DNA from: Burkholderiales bacterium | Lineage (GTDB): Bacteria; Pseudomonadota; Gammaproteobacteria; Burkholderiales; Nitrosomonadaceae | Assembly: GCA_015075225.1 (NCBI GenBank) | Contig: JABTUQ010000004.1 | Location: 310,001 to 374,000 of the forward strand | Direction: 5' to 3' | DNA length: 64,000 bases | In this document: piece after piece, positions 16,503-24,932 of the stretch | Position numbering within the stretch: position 1 is the stretch's first letter | How the letters are laid out: every line of letters starts with the position of its first letter | Translations under genes and position numbers: made by a program | Notes under the pieces: model-generated | Told to the model about the DNA's origin: nothing | Databases searched by the model: none | What the model saw: only the letters and a program-made list of their open reading frames with translations

Positions 16503-16528
16503 GGAACACGGAACTGAACCCGCGTCCG
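16503..16528 (-). repeat. att-like direct repeat, left copy (tmRNA 3'-end-like)
   Basis: 26 bp identical to 18047-18072, starting GGAACACGGAACTGAACC and ending CGCGTCCG. On the minus strand it contains CGGACGCGGGTTCAGTTCC, which matches the T-arm region at the 3' end of bacterial tmRNA (ssrA), a frequent integration target. The rest of the RNA gene is absent. It is inferred to be an attachment-site remnant. Confidence 0.65.
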
Positions 16529-16625
16529 TGTATGAGGCTCTTTAGGAAAGCACTGTTCTTAAGGACGCCCGCCTCTATCAAATGGCCGTTTTGCATCCTG
16601 AAAGACCGTTTGAACCAGCCCAAAG

Positions 16626-16654
16626 TTGCGAAAGTCCCAAAATGGGACTACACT
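16626..16654 (+). promoter_or_regulatory. higBA promoter with operator in its spacer
   Basis: A -35 box TTGCGA (16626-16631) and a -10 box TACACT (16649-16654) are exactly 17 bp apart. The spacer is filled by the palindrome AGTCCCAAAATGGGACT (16633-16649). Transcription would start about 16661, one base before the higB ATG, so the mRNA may be leaderless. The palindrome is the obvious binding site for the HigA antitoxin or the HigBA complex. Confidence 0.7.
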
Positions 16655-16661
16655 GTGGCCA

Positions 16662-16964
16662 ATGCGAGTCATTGCCGTGTCCACCCTTCGAGCATTCTGG
16701 GAACTGCACCCTGATGCCGAGCAGCCACTGAAGGCTTGGTACGAGGAAGCGACGCTCGCATCCTGGACCCAGCCCGCTGACATCAAAGCGCAGTACCGCA
16801 GCGCCAGCGTGCTGAAAAACCGTCGCGTGGTCTTCAACATCAAAGGCAATGACTATCGACTGATCGTGGCCATTGCTTACAAGTTACAGATCGTCTACGT
16901 GAAGTTCGTCGGCACCCACAAGGAGTACGACGCTGTCGACGCAGAAACCGTTGAAATGGCCTGA
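16662..16964 (+). CDS. higB: HigB-type toxin (mRNA interferase)
   Basis: A 100-residue RelE-fold toxin of the HigB family, which cleaves mRNA, usually on translating ribosomes. The whole protein fits the family: MRVIAVSTLRAFWELHPDAE, PADIKAQYRSASVLKNRRVVFNI, and YRLIVAIAYKLQIVYVKFVGTHKEYD. The start is set at 16662 because the family's N-terminus begins there, even though the frame is open upstream. higA follows 18 bp downstream, giving toxin-first order as usual for hig loci. Confidence 0.95.
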   Translation: MRVIAVSTLRAFWELHPDAEQPLKAWYEEATLASWTQPADIKAQYRSASVLKNRRVVFNIKGNDYRLIVAIAYKLQIVYVKFVGTHKEYDAVDAETVEMA

Positions 16965-16982
16965 TCGGCCACGGAGGAAAAC

Positions 16983-17354
16983 ATGGACATCCGCCCTATC
17001 CACACCGAAGCAGACTACAAGGCGACGCTCAAAGAAATTTCGGCTTTGATGGAGTCCGACCCTGATCTAGGCACGCCGGAGGGTGATCGCCTGGACATCC
17101 TGGCCACACTGGTGCAGGCCTACGAGGCCAAGCACGTTCCCATTACTGCGCCGGATCCGGTAGAAGCCATCAAATTTCGGATGGATCAGAGCGGGCTGTC
17201 CGTCAAAGATCTTGAGCCCATCATTGGCAAGAGCAACCGCGTCTACGAAGTCCTGAGCCGCAAACGCCCGCTCACGCTGGCCATGATCCGCAGACTGCAC
17301 AAGAGTCTGGGCATCCCGGCCGATGTGCTGATTGCGGAGACGGCTGCAGGGTGA
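16983..17354 (+). CDS. higA: HigA-type antitoxin
   Basis: A 123-residue antitoxin with a C-terminal XRE-like HTH at ~residues 65-118 (KFRMDQSGLSVKDLEPIIGKSNRVYEVLSRKRPLTLAMIRRLH). The N-terminal part (PIHTEADYKATLKEISALM) binds and neutralises HigB in the family. A GGAGG Shine-Dalgarno precedes the ATG, so it is translated well even if higB is leaderless. This may keep antitoxin in excess. It likely represses the promoter at 16626-16654. Confidence 0.95.
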   Translation: MDIRPIHTEADYKATLKEISALMESDPDLGTPEGDRLDILATLVQAYEAKHVPITAPDPVEAIKFRMDQSGLSVKDLEPIIGKSNRVYEVLSRKRPLTLAMIRRLHKSLGIPADVLIAETAAG

Positions 17355-17424
17355 TCGTCGAACACTGAGCTTGGCTTCTGCAGGGAACAGCGTTGTCATG
17401 GGTGCATCCGTCTTGGAGAAGAAG

Positions 17425-17982
17425 ATGCACTACCCCGTGATGACCGAAAGGCAACTTGCCGCCCGCTGGAAGATCAGCCTGAAAACCTTGCGACGCTGGC
17501 GTTCTGACAACGAAGGGCCCACCTGGCACAAATTGTTCCAGTATGTCCGTTACCACGAAGCCGACATCCTCGGCTTCGAGCGACAGAGCGCGCAGCACTG
17601 GTCAACGATTCTTGGTGACGGTGAACGCGTGCCCAAAGTCGACTCGGCCGCAGGAACAGCCTGAAACGGAAGAAGATGCCGGGCGTTCTACGTCACGGCC
17701 CAGGATGTGATTGAGGCGACCGGACTGCCCAAACACTGGTTCACAACCCCGGAATACCGTGCCAGGAAGCAGGTTCCACATCTGGCCTTGGTTGGCAGCG
17801 TCCGCTTCTCGCTGCAAGCCCTCTGGGAATGGGAGCAAAACCACAGCACTGTCGGTCGGCCGCAGGAATCCAAGGCGCCACCACCTGTTACAGAACCAGA
17901 GCCTACGCAGCCTTCGCACGTGCCGCGATGGCATGAACTTGCCCGGGAACTGGACAGAGAACAGTTCGATTCCACTTCGTAG
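17425..17982 (+). pseudogene. HTH-domain protein with compensating frameshifts
   Basis: The first part is an HTH binder (MTERQLAARWKISLKTLRRWRSDNEGP), followed in the same frame by a TGA at 17662-17664. After it the frame reopens with FYVTAQDVIEATGLPKHWFTTPEYRARKQVPH and SLQALWEWEQNHS, a second DNA-binding-like domain, ending at 17982. Between ~17635 and 17680 an alternative frame reads QEQPETEEDAGR, a natural-looking linker, so one indel on each side would restore a single ~185-residue protein. The start at 17425 follows GGAG. The HTH part is a paralogue of the protein at 19403-19618. Confidence 0.6.
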
Positions 17983-18046
17983 TCCGAACAAATGTCCCCG
18001 GTTTTGGCCCAAAGTCCACCGTTTCGGCCATTTGTCCCTTGAAGGT

Positions 18047-18072
18047 GGAACACGGAACTGAACCCGCGTCCG
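18047..18072 (-). repeat. att-like direct repeat, right copy (tmRNA 3'-end-like)
   Basis: Second copy of the 26-bp repeat at 16503-16528. On the minus strand the extended sequence reads GCGGACGCGGGTTC, then AGTTCCGTGTTCCACC, closer to a tmRNA acceptor end than the left copy. Together the repeats bracket 1.5 kb carrying higBA and the HTH gene. Confidence 0.65.
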
Positions 18073-18133
18073 CTTTCCGAACCAGATATTAAGGCATCGG
18101 CGTTGATGCCGTGAATTCGATGATTTGGCCAGG

Positions 18134-19183
18134 TCACTTCAGCCCGTACCAAACGCCGCGTCCGCTGCCGTGCTGTTCCAGATGGTTGCGCTCGGTCAGG
18201 TCACGGAAGTGCTGCTTCAGGGTGTTGCGACTGGCCCCGGTCAGCTTGATGGCATCCATCATCGTGACGCGCCCGTGCTCTCGGGCGAATTCCACGATCT
18301 TCAGCGACAGCTCGGGTAGTGCGGCCAGCACGATCCTTTCGCGCTCGACCTTCTTCTCCAGACGCCGAACCTGCTCGGCCAGCGAGCGCAAGAAGAACAC
18401 CAGCCAGGGTTGCCAGTTGGGAGTCTCCGTGCGGATGGTGCCTTGCGTCTGGCGAAGGGCCAGGTAATAGGCTTCCTTGTTCAGCTCGATCACACTCTCC
18501 AGCGAGCTGTACGGCACATAGGCGTAACCGGCCTGGATCAGCAACAGGGTCGTCAGCACCCGGCTCAAGCGCCCGTTGCCATCTTGGAAGGGGTGGATTT
18601 CCAGGAACACCACGACAAAGATCGCGATGATCAACAAGGGGTGTAGATGCCCCTTTTCTCGCTCATCATTTACCCAGGACGCCAATTCGCCCATCAGGCG
18701 TGGCGTGTCAAAAGGCGTGGCGGTCTCAAAGACGATGCCGATCTGTGTCCCGCTTTCATCGAACGCAGCGACGCTGTTCGAATTGGTCTTGTACTGCCCC
18801 CGGTGGCGCGCATCCTTTTCGCTGTGGCGCAGCAGGATCTGGTGCAGTTGCTTGATGTGGTTCTCGTTGAACGGGATATCCTGCCACGAGCTGAACACCA
18901 GATCCATCAGCTCGGCGTAACCGGCTACCTCCTGCTCGTCGCGGGTGTCGAAGGACTGAATGGCCAGGTTGGAGAGCAAGCGCTCCACCTCGCGGTCAGT
19001 CAGCTTGCTGCCCTCAATACGGGTGCTTGAACCGATGCTTTCGATGGTCGCCACCCGCCGCAGCGCTGAAAGACGCTCGGGCGCGAGCGTTCCCAAGGCA
19101 CGCCATGCGCCTTTAAATTCGTCGATCCGGGCAATCAGGCTCAGGATCTCGGGGGTGATCTGAAGGGTGTCTGAACGTAGCAT
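18134..19183 (-). CDS. Fic family protein 2
   Basis: A 349-residue Fic protein with the catalytic motif HPFQDGNGRLSRVL at ~residues 190-203 and the inhibitory helix motif SSTRIEGS at ~54-61, so it is also self-inhibited. The C-terminal ~80 residues are a winged helix (RVTMMDAIKLTGASRNTLKQHFRDL), as in Fic proteins that regulate their own genes. The ATG at 19183 (MLRSDTLQ) is preferred: the frame is open further upstream, but the promoter at 19191-19219 fires directly onto this codon. It is divergent from the HTH/AbiEi-like pair. Confidence 0.92.
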   Translation of the reverse strand: MLRSDTLQITPEILSLIARIDEFKGAWRALGTLAPERLSALRRVATIESIGSSTRIEGSKLTDREVERLLSNLAIQSFDTRDEQEVAGYAELMDLVFSSWQDIPFNENHIKQLHQILLRHSEKDARHRGQYKTNSNSVAAFDESGTQIGIVFETATPFDTPRLMGELASWVNDEREKGHLHPLLIIAIFVVVFLEIHPFQDGNGRLSRVLTTLLLIQAGYAYVPYSSLESVIELNKEAYYLALRQTQGTIRTETPNWQPWLVFFLRSLAEQVRRLEKKVERERIVLAALPELSLKIVEFAREHGRVTMMDAIKLTGASRNTLKQHFRDLTERNHLEQHGSGRGVWYGLK

Positions 19184-19190
19184 GCAACCA

Positions 19191-19250
19191 ATACTACACC
19201 CATTAACACCCATTTTGAAGCCGCATAGCCTAAGAATGGGTGTTAATGGG
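19191..19250 (-). promoter_or_regulatory. fic 2 promoter with 15-bp inverted repeat
   Basis: On the minus strand, -35 TTCAAA (19219-19214) and -10 TAGTAT (19196-19191) are 17 bp apart. The spacer carries one arm of a perfect 15-bp inverted repeat, CCCATTAACACCCAT (19199-19213) and ATGGGTGTTAATGGG (19236-19250). The start point would fall at about 19184, next to the ATG at 19183, again giving a leaderless mRNA. The arms probably bind the Fic winged-helix domain or the divergent HTH protein. Confidence 0.65.
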
Positions 19251-19402
19251 CGCTTTATTGGTTCGCGCCGAATCGAATGCCTTGCGCGTCGGCCTCGCCA
19301 AGGCCCCATACGAACTGATGGCATCGGGAGAGTCCTGACTTGCCTTGCGAGTCGAACAGCGCCTTCATGGACTCCTGCCAACTCATTCGGAAGGAGACCA
19401 AG

Positions 19403-19618
19403 ATGGAAGTCGTTCACCTCAATCAAAAACAACTGGCTGCACGTTGGAACATCAGCGAGGCCACCCTGGAGCGCTGGCGCAGCGAGGGAATCGGGCCCAA
19501 GTTCCTGAAAATCTGTGGCCGAGTGCTGTATCGGCAGGTTGACATCGATGCCTATGAGGAGTCGTGTCTGCAGGTATCAACATCCGAGGCAGCCGTTGGC
19601 CATGTCCCGTCAAACTGA
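19403..19618 (+). CDS. Small helix-turn-helix protein
   Basis: A 71-residue protein whose HTH (LNQKQLAARWNISEATLERWRSEGIGP) is followed by a wing (FLKICGRVLYRQVDIDAYEES), typical of excisionase-like HTH_17 binders. AAGGAG precedes the ATG. The stop lies inside the next gene (17-bp overlap), so the two are co-translated. It shares the pattern QLAARW-IS--TL-RWRS with the HTH protein at 17425, so the two probably arose by duplication. Confidence 0.8.
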   Translation: MEVVHLNQKQLAARWNISEATLERWRSEGIGPKFLKICGRVLYRQVDIDAYEESCLQVSTSEAAVGHVPSN

Positions 19619-20216
19619 AATTATCCTGCGGTGGATTGGCTCGCTGCCGGAGGGTGCCTTGATCAGAAGTCGGGATCTGGAGCACCTGGCAAACCGCACG
19701 CAAGCATCGCGGGAACTGACCGGGCTGGCAAAGGCGGGGCGGTTGATGCGCGTGGCGCGCGGCATGTACGTTGCTGTGACGGCCTGCCGTTTCGGCCCGG
19801 TTCCGCCGCCAGTCGATAAGGTAGTCCAATCTCTTGCGCAGATTACCGGGCACGCCATAGTCCGTCATGGCGCTGCGGCGGCCAATGCCTTGGGGCTGAC
19901 CACCCAGGTTCCTGTTCGACAGATATTCTTGACCGACGGCCCTGCGCAGATGCTCTATCTCGGCAAGCAAGTGATCGAAGTCCGCCGTGTACCTGGGTGG
20001 ATGCTGGTACTGGGCGATAACCTTGCCGGTGATGTCATAAGGGCCCTCGAATGGCTCGGGCCAGATCCAACCAAGCAGTCGATCATCAAATTGGCAGAGC
20101 GGATCGGGCGGGATGAATGGTTGGCGATGCTCGGTGTTCAGCACCAACTACCTGAATGGCTGGCAACAGTGATCGGCCAAGCAGCCTATTCAACAGATGT
20201 TCCTTTTTGTCCGTAG
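19602..20216 (+). CDS. AbiEi-like (DUF6088) antitoxin-type protein without partner
   Basis: A 204-residue protein with an N-terminal winged helix (LRWIGSLPEGALIRSRDLEHLANRTQASRELTGLAKAGRLMRVARGMYV), a DUF6088/AbiEi-type core (GHAIVRHGAAAANALGLTTQVP), and FLTDGPAQMLYLGKQVIEVRRV. In type IV AbiE systems this antitoxin represses its operon and opposes the nucleotidyltransferase toxin AbiEii. No AbiEii gene follows; the next 190 bp hold no gene and the Wadjet operon then runs the other way. It may be an orphan or serve the upstream HTH/Fic locus. Confidence 0.75.
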   Translation: MSRQTEIILRWIGSLPEGALIRSRDLEHLANRTQASRELTGLAKAGRLMRVARGMYVAVTACRFGPVPPPVDKVVQSLAQITGHAIVRHGAAAANALGLTTQVPVRQIFLTDGPAQMLYLGKQVIEVRRVPGWMLVLGDNLAGDVIRALEWLGPDPTKQSIIKLAERIGRDEWLAMLGVQHQLPEWLATVIGQAAYSTDVPFCP

Positions 20217-20407
20217 ATTTTTGTAAGTGGCGACGTTTTGTAACTTGCCGGGCATCCTTGGTAGCAGCCATTGCAGGTTGACTTGTCGCCGCCTTGAGTC
20301 CGATTTCAAATACGTTCTTTGGAATTGGCCAGAAGCCGAAAAAGTGCTGAACGCGCTGCGTTGATCAGGTTCCGCCATCGGCGGGCAACCACTGCGGGCC
20401 AGTGGCT

Positions 20408-21592
20408 TTAGCCCAATGTCCGCTGTAACACGCTCCATGCGGCAGCCCAGTCGATCCGCTCCTGCTCCAAGCGAACGTTTTGCCCCCAGCGCTGCTGCTT
20501 GAGATCCCGATAGATTTGCTGCTCTTGCTCCGTCAGTAGCGTCAGTTCCGTTGCCGGGTGCTGCGCCGCCTCGTCCACCCACAGCGCCTTGTGTCGAAGC
20601 AAAGTCTCTTCGTCCATGAGCACGGATTGCAACTCTGGAATGTATGAACGGGCGCGATGCAGAATGGCAAATCCATGGGTATCCAAGTCACTCCAGTAGA
20701 TGCACCTCGCACGGGCAAGCCAAGGTAGCCGGGCCAACACGTCGACGTTATAGCCAAGGCGCATGAACACGACAGCGCCCGGCATGTCGGACATTGCCAG
20801 TCCCGTTTGAAGGTTCTCGACAATGAACACATGCGAGACAGGCCAACTGATACCTGCGAGGTCGTCAACCGGCGCAGTGATGTCACCCACGCCTCCGACA
20901 TGGGCTCGCAACGCCTGATCCAGCACCCTCATGCGCACAAGGAGTGGTGGAGCCTTCAGGCCACACCGCTGGTAAAAATCCAGGTCGCTGGATGAGTCCT
21001 CCTGTATTGCGGCCACCAGATCCGTCAGCAGACCTTTGCGCCCATCAAGCCATTTGCTGTCCAGTCCTGATACCGGCAGCTGGCGGGGATACAGGTTGGA
21101 GTTCGGATGGCTCGCAATCCAATCCAGCATCTCTGTCAGCCTTTGATAGTCGTCATCGCTGTAGTCTGCGAGGACATCAAAGTATCTCGGCAACTGCTGT
21201 GCCAGTACCGGCCAGCGGGCTATGAGCGCCCGGTAGCGAGACTGGGCACGCTCCCACCGTGCGGATTCACCAATCCACAAGGCAACGTCTTCGGGACCGC
21301 TCAACGCTAGTTTCTCTGGCAGCCGCTGGACACCAAGCGCTTTCCACCGCCGCTCACACCAGGATAGTGTGCCAACCCCTTGCCAGCCTTGCCATGCGCT
21401 CACCCAAGCACGAACGCCGTCGACCTGCCTCAGCGCAGCCTGTTCCGTCGGTATGCCGAGCGGAACTTCCAGCGGCCATTGATCCTCGCCCGTATCACCG
21501 ATCAACCACTCGCGGTGCTTGCTCTGAAAGCGACGGACAAGGGTCTGCCGGACATCTTCAGGAAGCTTCAATGCTAGCCTCCTCTCGAGCAT
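20408..21592 (-). CDS. jetD: Wadjet nuclease subunit JetD
   Basis: Toprim-type nuclease of the Wadjet (MksBEFG/EptABCD) anti-plasmid system; it cuts circular DNA reeled in by the SMC motor. The 394 residues include the N-terminal DUF3322-like arm and a C-terminal Toprim/topoisomerase VI-like domain, with the acidic residue in FIVENLQTGLAM (~265) and the DxD motif in IYWSDLDTHGFAIL (~310). Its start lies inside the 3' end of jetC (35-bp overlap), making it the last gene of jetABCD. Confidence 0.93.
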   Translation of the reverse strand: MLERRLALKLPEDVRQTLVRRFQSKHREWLIGDTGEDQWPLEVPLGIPTEQAALRQVDGVRAWVSAWQGWQGVGTLSWCERRWKALGVQRLPEKLALSGPEDVALWIGESARWERAQSRYRALIARWPVLAQQLPRYFDVLADYSDDDYQRLTEMLDWIASHPNSNLYPRQLPVSGLDSKWLDGRKGLLTDLVAAIQEDSSSDLDFYQRCGLKAPPLLVRMRVLDQALRAHVGGVGDITAPVDDLAGISWPVSHVFIVENLQTGLAMSDMPGAVVFMRLGYNVDVLARLPWLARARCIYWSDLDTHGFAILHRARSYIPELQSVLMDEETLLRHKALWVDEAAQHPATELTLLTEQEQQIYRDLKQQRWGQNVRLEQERIDWAAAWSVLQRTLG

Positions 21593-24500
21593 GCTCTGGC
21601 AGCTTCAACCGCTGACGATCACCGTCGTACTCGATCAGCAGGACGCCTGACACGCGCCGGTCGCTGATATCTACGAAGCAGGCGCCACCGATGAATGGCT
21701 CAAGGGTCATGACGGACTTCAGCGGCGTAGCGACCACCATCTGGAATCCGAAATTGGTAAAGATGTTCATCGCCAAGGCGGTGAACTCGTTATCCGCCTT
21801 GTCGAAGGCTTCATCCAGCACGACGGGCGCGTACATCGGCACGCCGTGGTCGTTCCCGCCCAGCTGATACCGCAATGCAGCGGCCAAGCACGTGGTGGCC
21901 AGCTTCTGTCGTTGACCGCCAGACTTGCCTGCTCCGCTGCGGTAGATCTCGACCTCGACGCCGCTTTCATCGATTTCCCGTCCGATGAACTCCACATGTT
22001 GTCGAACGTCGAGCACGGTTTCACGCCAACGTTTTTGCTCGGGGTCCTGACTGGCGAGTCGATCAACAAGTCGGCGCAGGGCCAGGAACCGTGCCTCAGC
22101 AAACTCGCGGTCCTCCGTCCACGCATGGCTCAGAGCCTGCTGGATTTCCTGCTTGAACTCCTTGACGTCGACAAGCTGCCGGTCGCTGGCATCGATGTGT
22201 AGATAGGTGCGTTGATTGGCGCTTTGGTTAAACGGCACCTGGCCAAGACTGTCGTTGACCAGATCCATTCGCTCAAGGATGGCTTTACGCGCATCGTTCA
22301 GGTAGGTGGAAAGCGCCGCCAGATTCTGGTGGCTTTGGTTCTGCAGCAGTTCGAAGAAGCGCTGCTCATAGGCGGGCAAGCCATCCGTTTCCAGCCGAAC
22401 CAGTTTGGCGAAGAAGTCTGGCGCGCTGGCGAGGCTCGTGTCCATGTCGCCAGCGTCCATGGGCCACTGACGTTTGAAATCGGCGAAGCGCGCTTCTATT
22501 TCCTTCTCGCATGCGCCAATCCCACGGTTGACCTCTTCGATCTCCGCATTGAGTGCGCGTGCTACAGACGTTGTCACCTTGTCGAGGTTGTCGAGCCGGA
22601 CTGCATCTGACTGCTTGGCGAAGCGCTCGTCGAGACCCGACACCTGATGGGGCGTCAATGGAACGATGGACGCGTCCTGCAGGAGCGATTCCAGTTTCTG
22701 GGTGCTGGTCTTGATCTGATCAACAATCGAGTCGTGCGCGCGTGTTGCCTGGCGAAGCTCCTTATCAGCATCCTCAACGAGCTTCTTTTGTTCACCGATC
22801 TGCTCGCTGATTTGCAACAGGGTGGTATTGCCCTCCCGCGCTTCGCGGATCTGCCGTTCAATGGTGGAGATGCGCTCCAGTAATGGGAGCACATCTATTT
22901 CCTGCCACTGGAGATTCACCAGCGTTTGGCACTGCATCGCTCGGGTTGCACGGTTCTTGTCTTGGTCGGAGAGTTTGTCGATCTCCCCGCCGAGGCGCGC
23001 AATCGCGTCAGCCTGCTCCTGCGCCTGAGCTTGAAACAGCCCGAGCTTCTCCCGGTTATCGAATCCGAGCACCCAGTTTCGTCGGTCGCCGACACTTCTG
23101 CGGTCGTCTTTCTCGTGCCGAGTTTTGCTGTGCTTGACCTGGCCCTCGCGGGTGATGGCGCGATCTGCGCTCCTGAACGACTGAATGGAATCGACGCACG
23201 CGTAATCGAAGCGTTGCCGCAGTTCTGCCTGGAGCCAATCAGCGTAGGCTCCCTCTTTGACGTTCAGCTTGAGTACGAGCGAGTTAGCCCCGATTGGCTT
23301 GGCCTGCCACGTCTCCGGACGGCCAGTCCGGTAATACACCAAGCGCTGCCCAAGGTGGGTGGTGTTGATGTGATTGGCCAGCGCGGAATACTGGCGCTCG
23401 TCCACAAGGAGTGAGAGCGCAAAGCCGTGCAGGACGCGCTCAATGGCCCCCTGCCATTCGGCCTCGTCAGGTTTCACTTCGACGAGTTCGCCAACAAAGG
23501 GAAGTGCCGACTCCGCGATCCCGATGGCGGCAGCGATATTTCGGCGCATTTCCAGCATGTCGGCTGGAATGTTCGATGGCTGGCGCTGGAGTGCCTGCAC
23601 CTCTTTCACTGCTTGCGAAAATGCTGCCTCAGCGTCCCTTTTTTCTCCTGCCAGGCGGAACTGTTCTTCGCGGTTCGCGTTGCTTCGCTGCTCCCAGTTT
23701 TCAACCTCCTGCCGCGCGTTGCCCAACAGTTCCGCGAAGGCTTGAGGCGAATCAGGGAGGCTCCAGCCCAGCTTCTTGCAAGCCTCTTCAGCCTGACCAC
23801 GTTTGCGCAGGCGATCTGTGCGCTGGCCCTCCAGCCCCGATTTCTCAGCCTCCCATTGCTCGATCTGATCACCGCCTGCCTCACGGTGCTGTCGCTCCAG
23901 ATCGCGCAAGGTTGCGGCGTGGTTATCCAGAGTGCTTTGACGTCGCCCCACTTCACCTTCTGAGCCGTTGGCTTGCACCTCCAGGGCTGCCACGTGCTCC
24001 TTGAGAAGCTCAATGCGTCGGGTTTCCCGGTAGCCATCAACGCCCAGCCGAAGCTCCTCCAGTCCATTACGTTGCAGCATCAACGAGTCCCTACGCTGAT
24101 GCTGCTCCCGTGCTGGCGCGAGCGTTTGAACCTGTTCGCGGGCCGTGACTACCGCCTGGTGGGCAGCATTGAGTTCGCCAAATTCACTAACCAAGCGATC
24201 CGCTACCTCGAAGGTCTCGGGCTTGTCGAGCATGAAGTCGCGCAGAAAGGTATTGAGGTCGCCGAGGTTTTTAGCCGACTGGGTTTTGTGCAGCAAACGC
24301 AGCGCCATTTCGCTCTCGATGCCGAGCAGACGGCAGAACCGTTCGCAATAGGGACGAAATTCGTCGCGGGCGAATGCCTCCGGGAAGGACTGCTTGAGCT
24401 TTCGGATGTCGAAGTTTGACTGACCAAAGTCCTCCAGCTCGCGCAGGTCAAAGGCCCGCTCCATCACAAGGTAGTGGCGTTTGACGTCGGCGCTACCGTT

Positions 24501-24932
24501 TGCATTACCGCGCAGCCAGAACACCTGAACCAACACCACAGACTGGCCCAAGGCGTTCTGGTAGCTCAGTGCCAAGGCTGACCACGTTGTCCCCGAGCGC
24601 AGGTAGCGCGTCGCGATCTCACCCGACTCCCCATCCTTCTGTTCTGCCCACGCACCACGTATGTAGGTGACGAGGTTCCGGTCTCGGCCACTGCGGTCTG
24701 CCTCGCGTGCAGCAGCGTTGAAATCGATCCAGCGAGGTGGCGTCAGCAACGCCGAAAATGCATCGAGCAGTGTCGACTTCCCTGCGCCGGATCGACCCAC
24801 AAACAAAAAGCCTCGCTCGCTGATCGGCACGTCGTGCAGGCCGGAGAACGTACCCCAGTTGTATACCTGCAGGCGGGTCATGCGGAACTGCTCGCGGGCA
24901 AACAAGGAGGCGGTTTGGGGTTCCGAGATCAT
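21558..24932 (-). CDS. jetC: Wadjet SMC-like ATPase JetC (MksB-like)
   Basis: A 1124-residue SMC-family motor. Residues ~1-60 have an N-terminal ATP-binding lobe with Walker A GRSGAGKSTLLDAF. Long coiled coils flank a hinge at ~500-600. The C-terminal lobe has the signature SGGQRQKLATTCLA and Walker B APVVLDEAFDKADNEF at ~1025-1060. It extrudes DNA loops in the Wadjet complex with JetA and JetB and presents plasmid DNA to JetD. It overlaps jetB by 4 bp upstream and jetD downstream. All motifs are intact. Confidence 0.95.
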   Translation of the reverse strand: MISEPQTASLFAREQFRMTRLQVYNWGTFSGLHDVPISERGFLFVGRSGAGKSTLLDAFSALLTPPRWIDFNAAAREADRSGRDRNLVTYIRGAWAEQKDGESGEIATRYLRSGTTWSALALSYQNALGQSVVLVQVFWLRGNANGSADVKRHYLVMERAFDLRELEDFGQSNFDIRKLKQSFPEAFARDEFRPYCERFCRLLGIESEMALRLLHKTQSAKNLGDLNTFLRDFMLDKPETFEVADRLVSEFGELNAAHQAVVTAREQVQTLAPAREQHQRRDSLMLQRNGLEELRLGVDGYRETRRIELLKEHVAALEVQANGSEGEVGRRQSTLDNHAATLRDLERQHREAGGDQIEQWEAEKSGLEGQRTDRLRKRGQAEEACKKLGWSLPDSPQAFAELLGNARQEVENWEQRSNANREEQFRLAGEKRDAEAAFSQAVKEVQALQRQPSNIPADMLEMRRNIAAAIGIAESALPFVGELVEVKPDEAEWQGAIERVLHGFALSLLVDERQYSALANHINTTHLGQRLVYYRTGRPETWQAKPIGANSLVLKLNVKEGAYADWLQAELRQRFDYACVDSIQSFRSADRAITREGQVKHSKTRHEKDDRRSVGDRRNWVLGFDNREKLGLFQAQAQEQADAIARLGGEIDKLSDQDKNRATRAMQCQTLVNLQWQEIDVLPLLERISTIERQIREAREGNTTLLQISEQIGEQKKLVEDADKELRQATRAHDSIVDQIKTSTQKLESLLQDASIVPLTPHQVSGLDERFAKQSDAVRLDNLDKVTTSVARALNAEIEEVNRGIGACEKEIEARFADFKRQWPMDAGDMDTSLASAPDFFAKLVRLETDGLPAYEQRFFELLQNQSHQNLAALSTYLNDARKAILERMDLVNDSLGQVPFNQSANQRTYLHIDASDRQLVDVKEFKQEIQQALSHAWTEDREFAEARFLALRRLVDRLASQDPEQKRWRETVLDVRQHVEFIGREIDESGVEVEIYRSGAGKSGGQRQKLATTCLAAALRYQLGGNDHGVPMYAPVVLDEAFDKADNEFTALAMNIFTNFGFQMVVATPLKSVMTLEPFIGGACFVDISDRRVSGVLLIEYDGDRQRLKLPEHAREEASIEAS

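Noticed and set aside
16299..16517. 72-codon plus-strand open frame before higB
   Set aside because: It runs through the terminator and tmRNA-like repeat; composition is not protein-like.
20217..20407. Remnant of an AbiEii toxin gene
   Set aside because: No frame in this 190-bp gap shows nucleotidyltransferase motifs.
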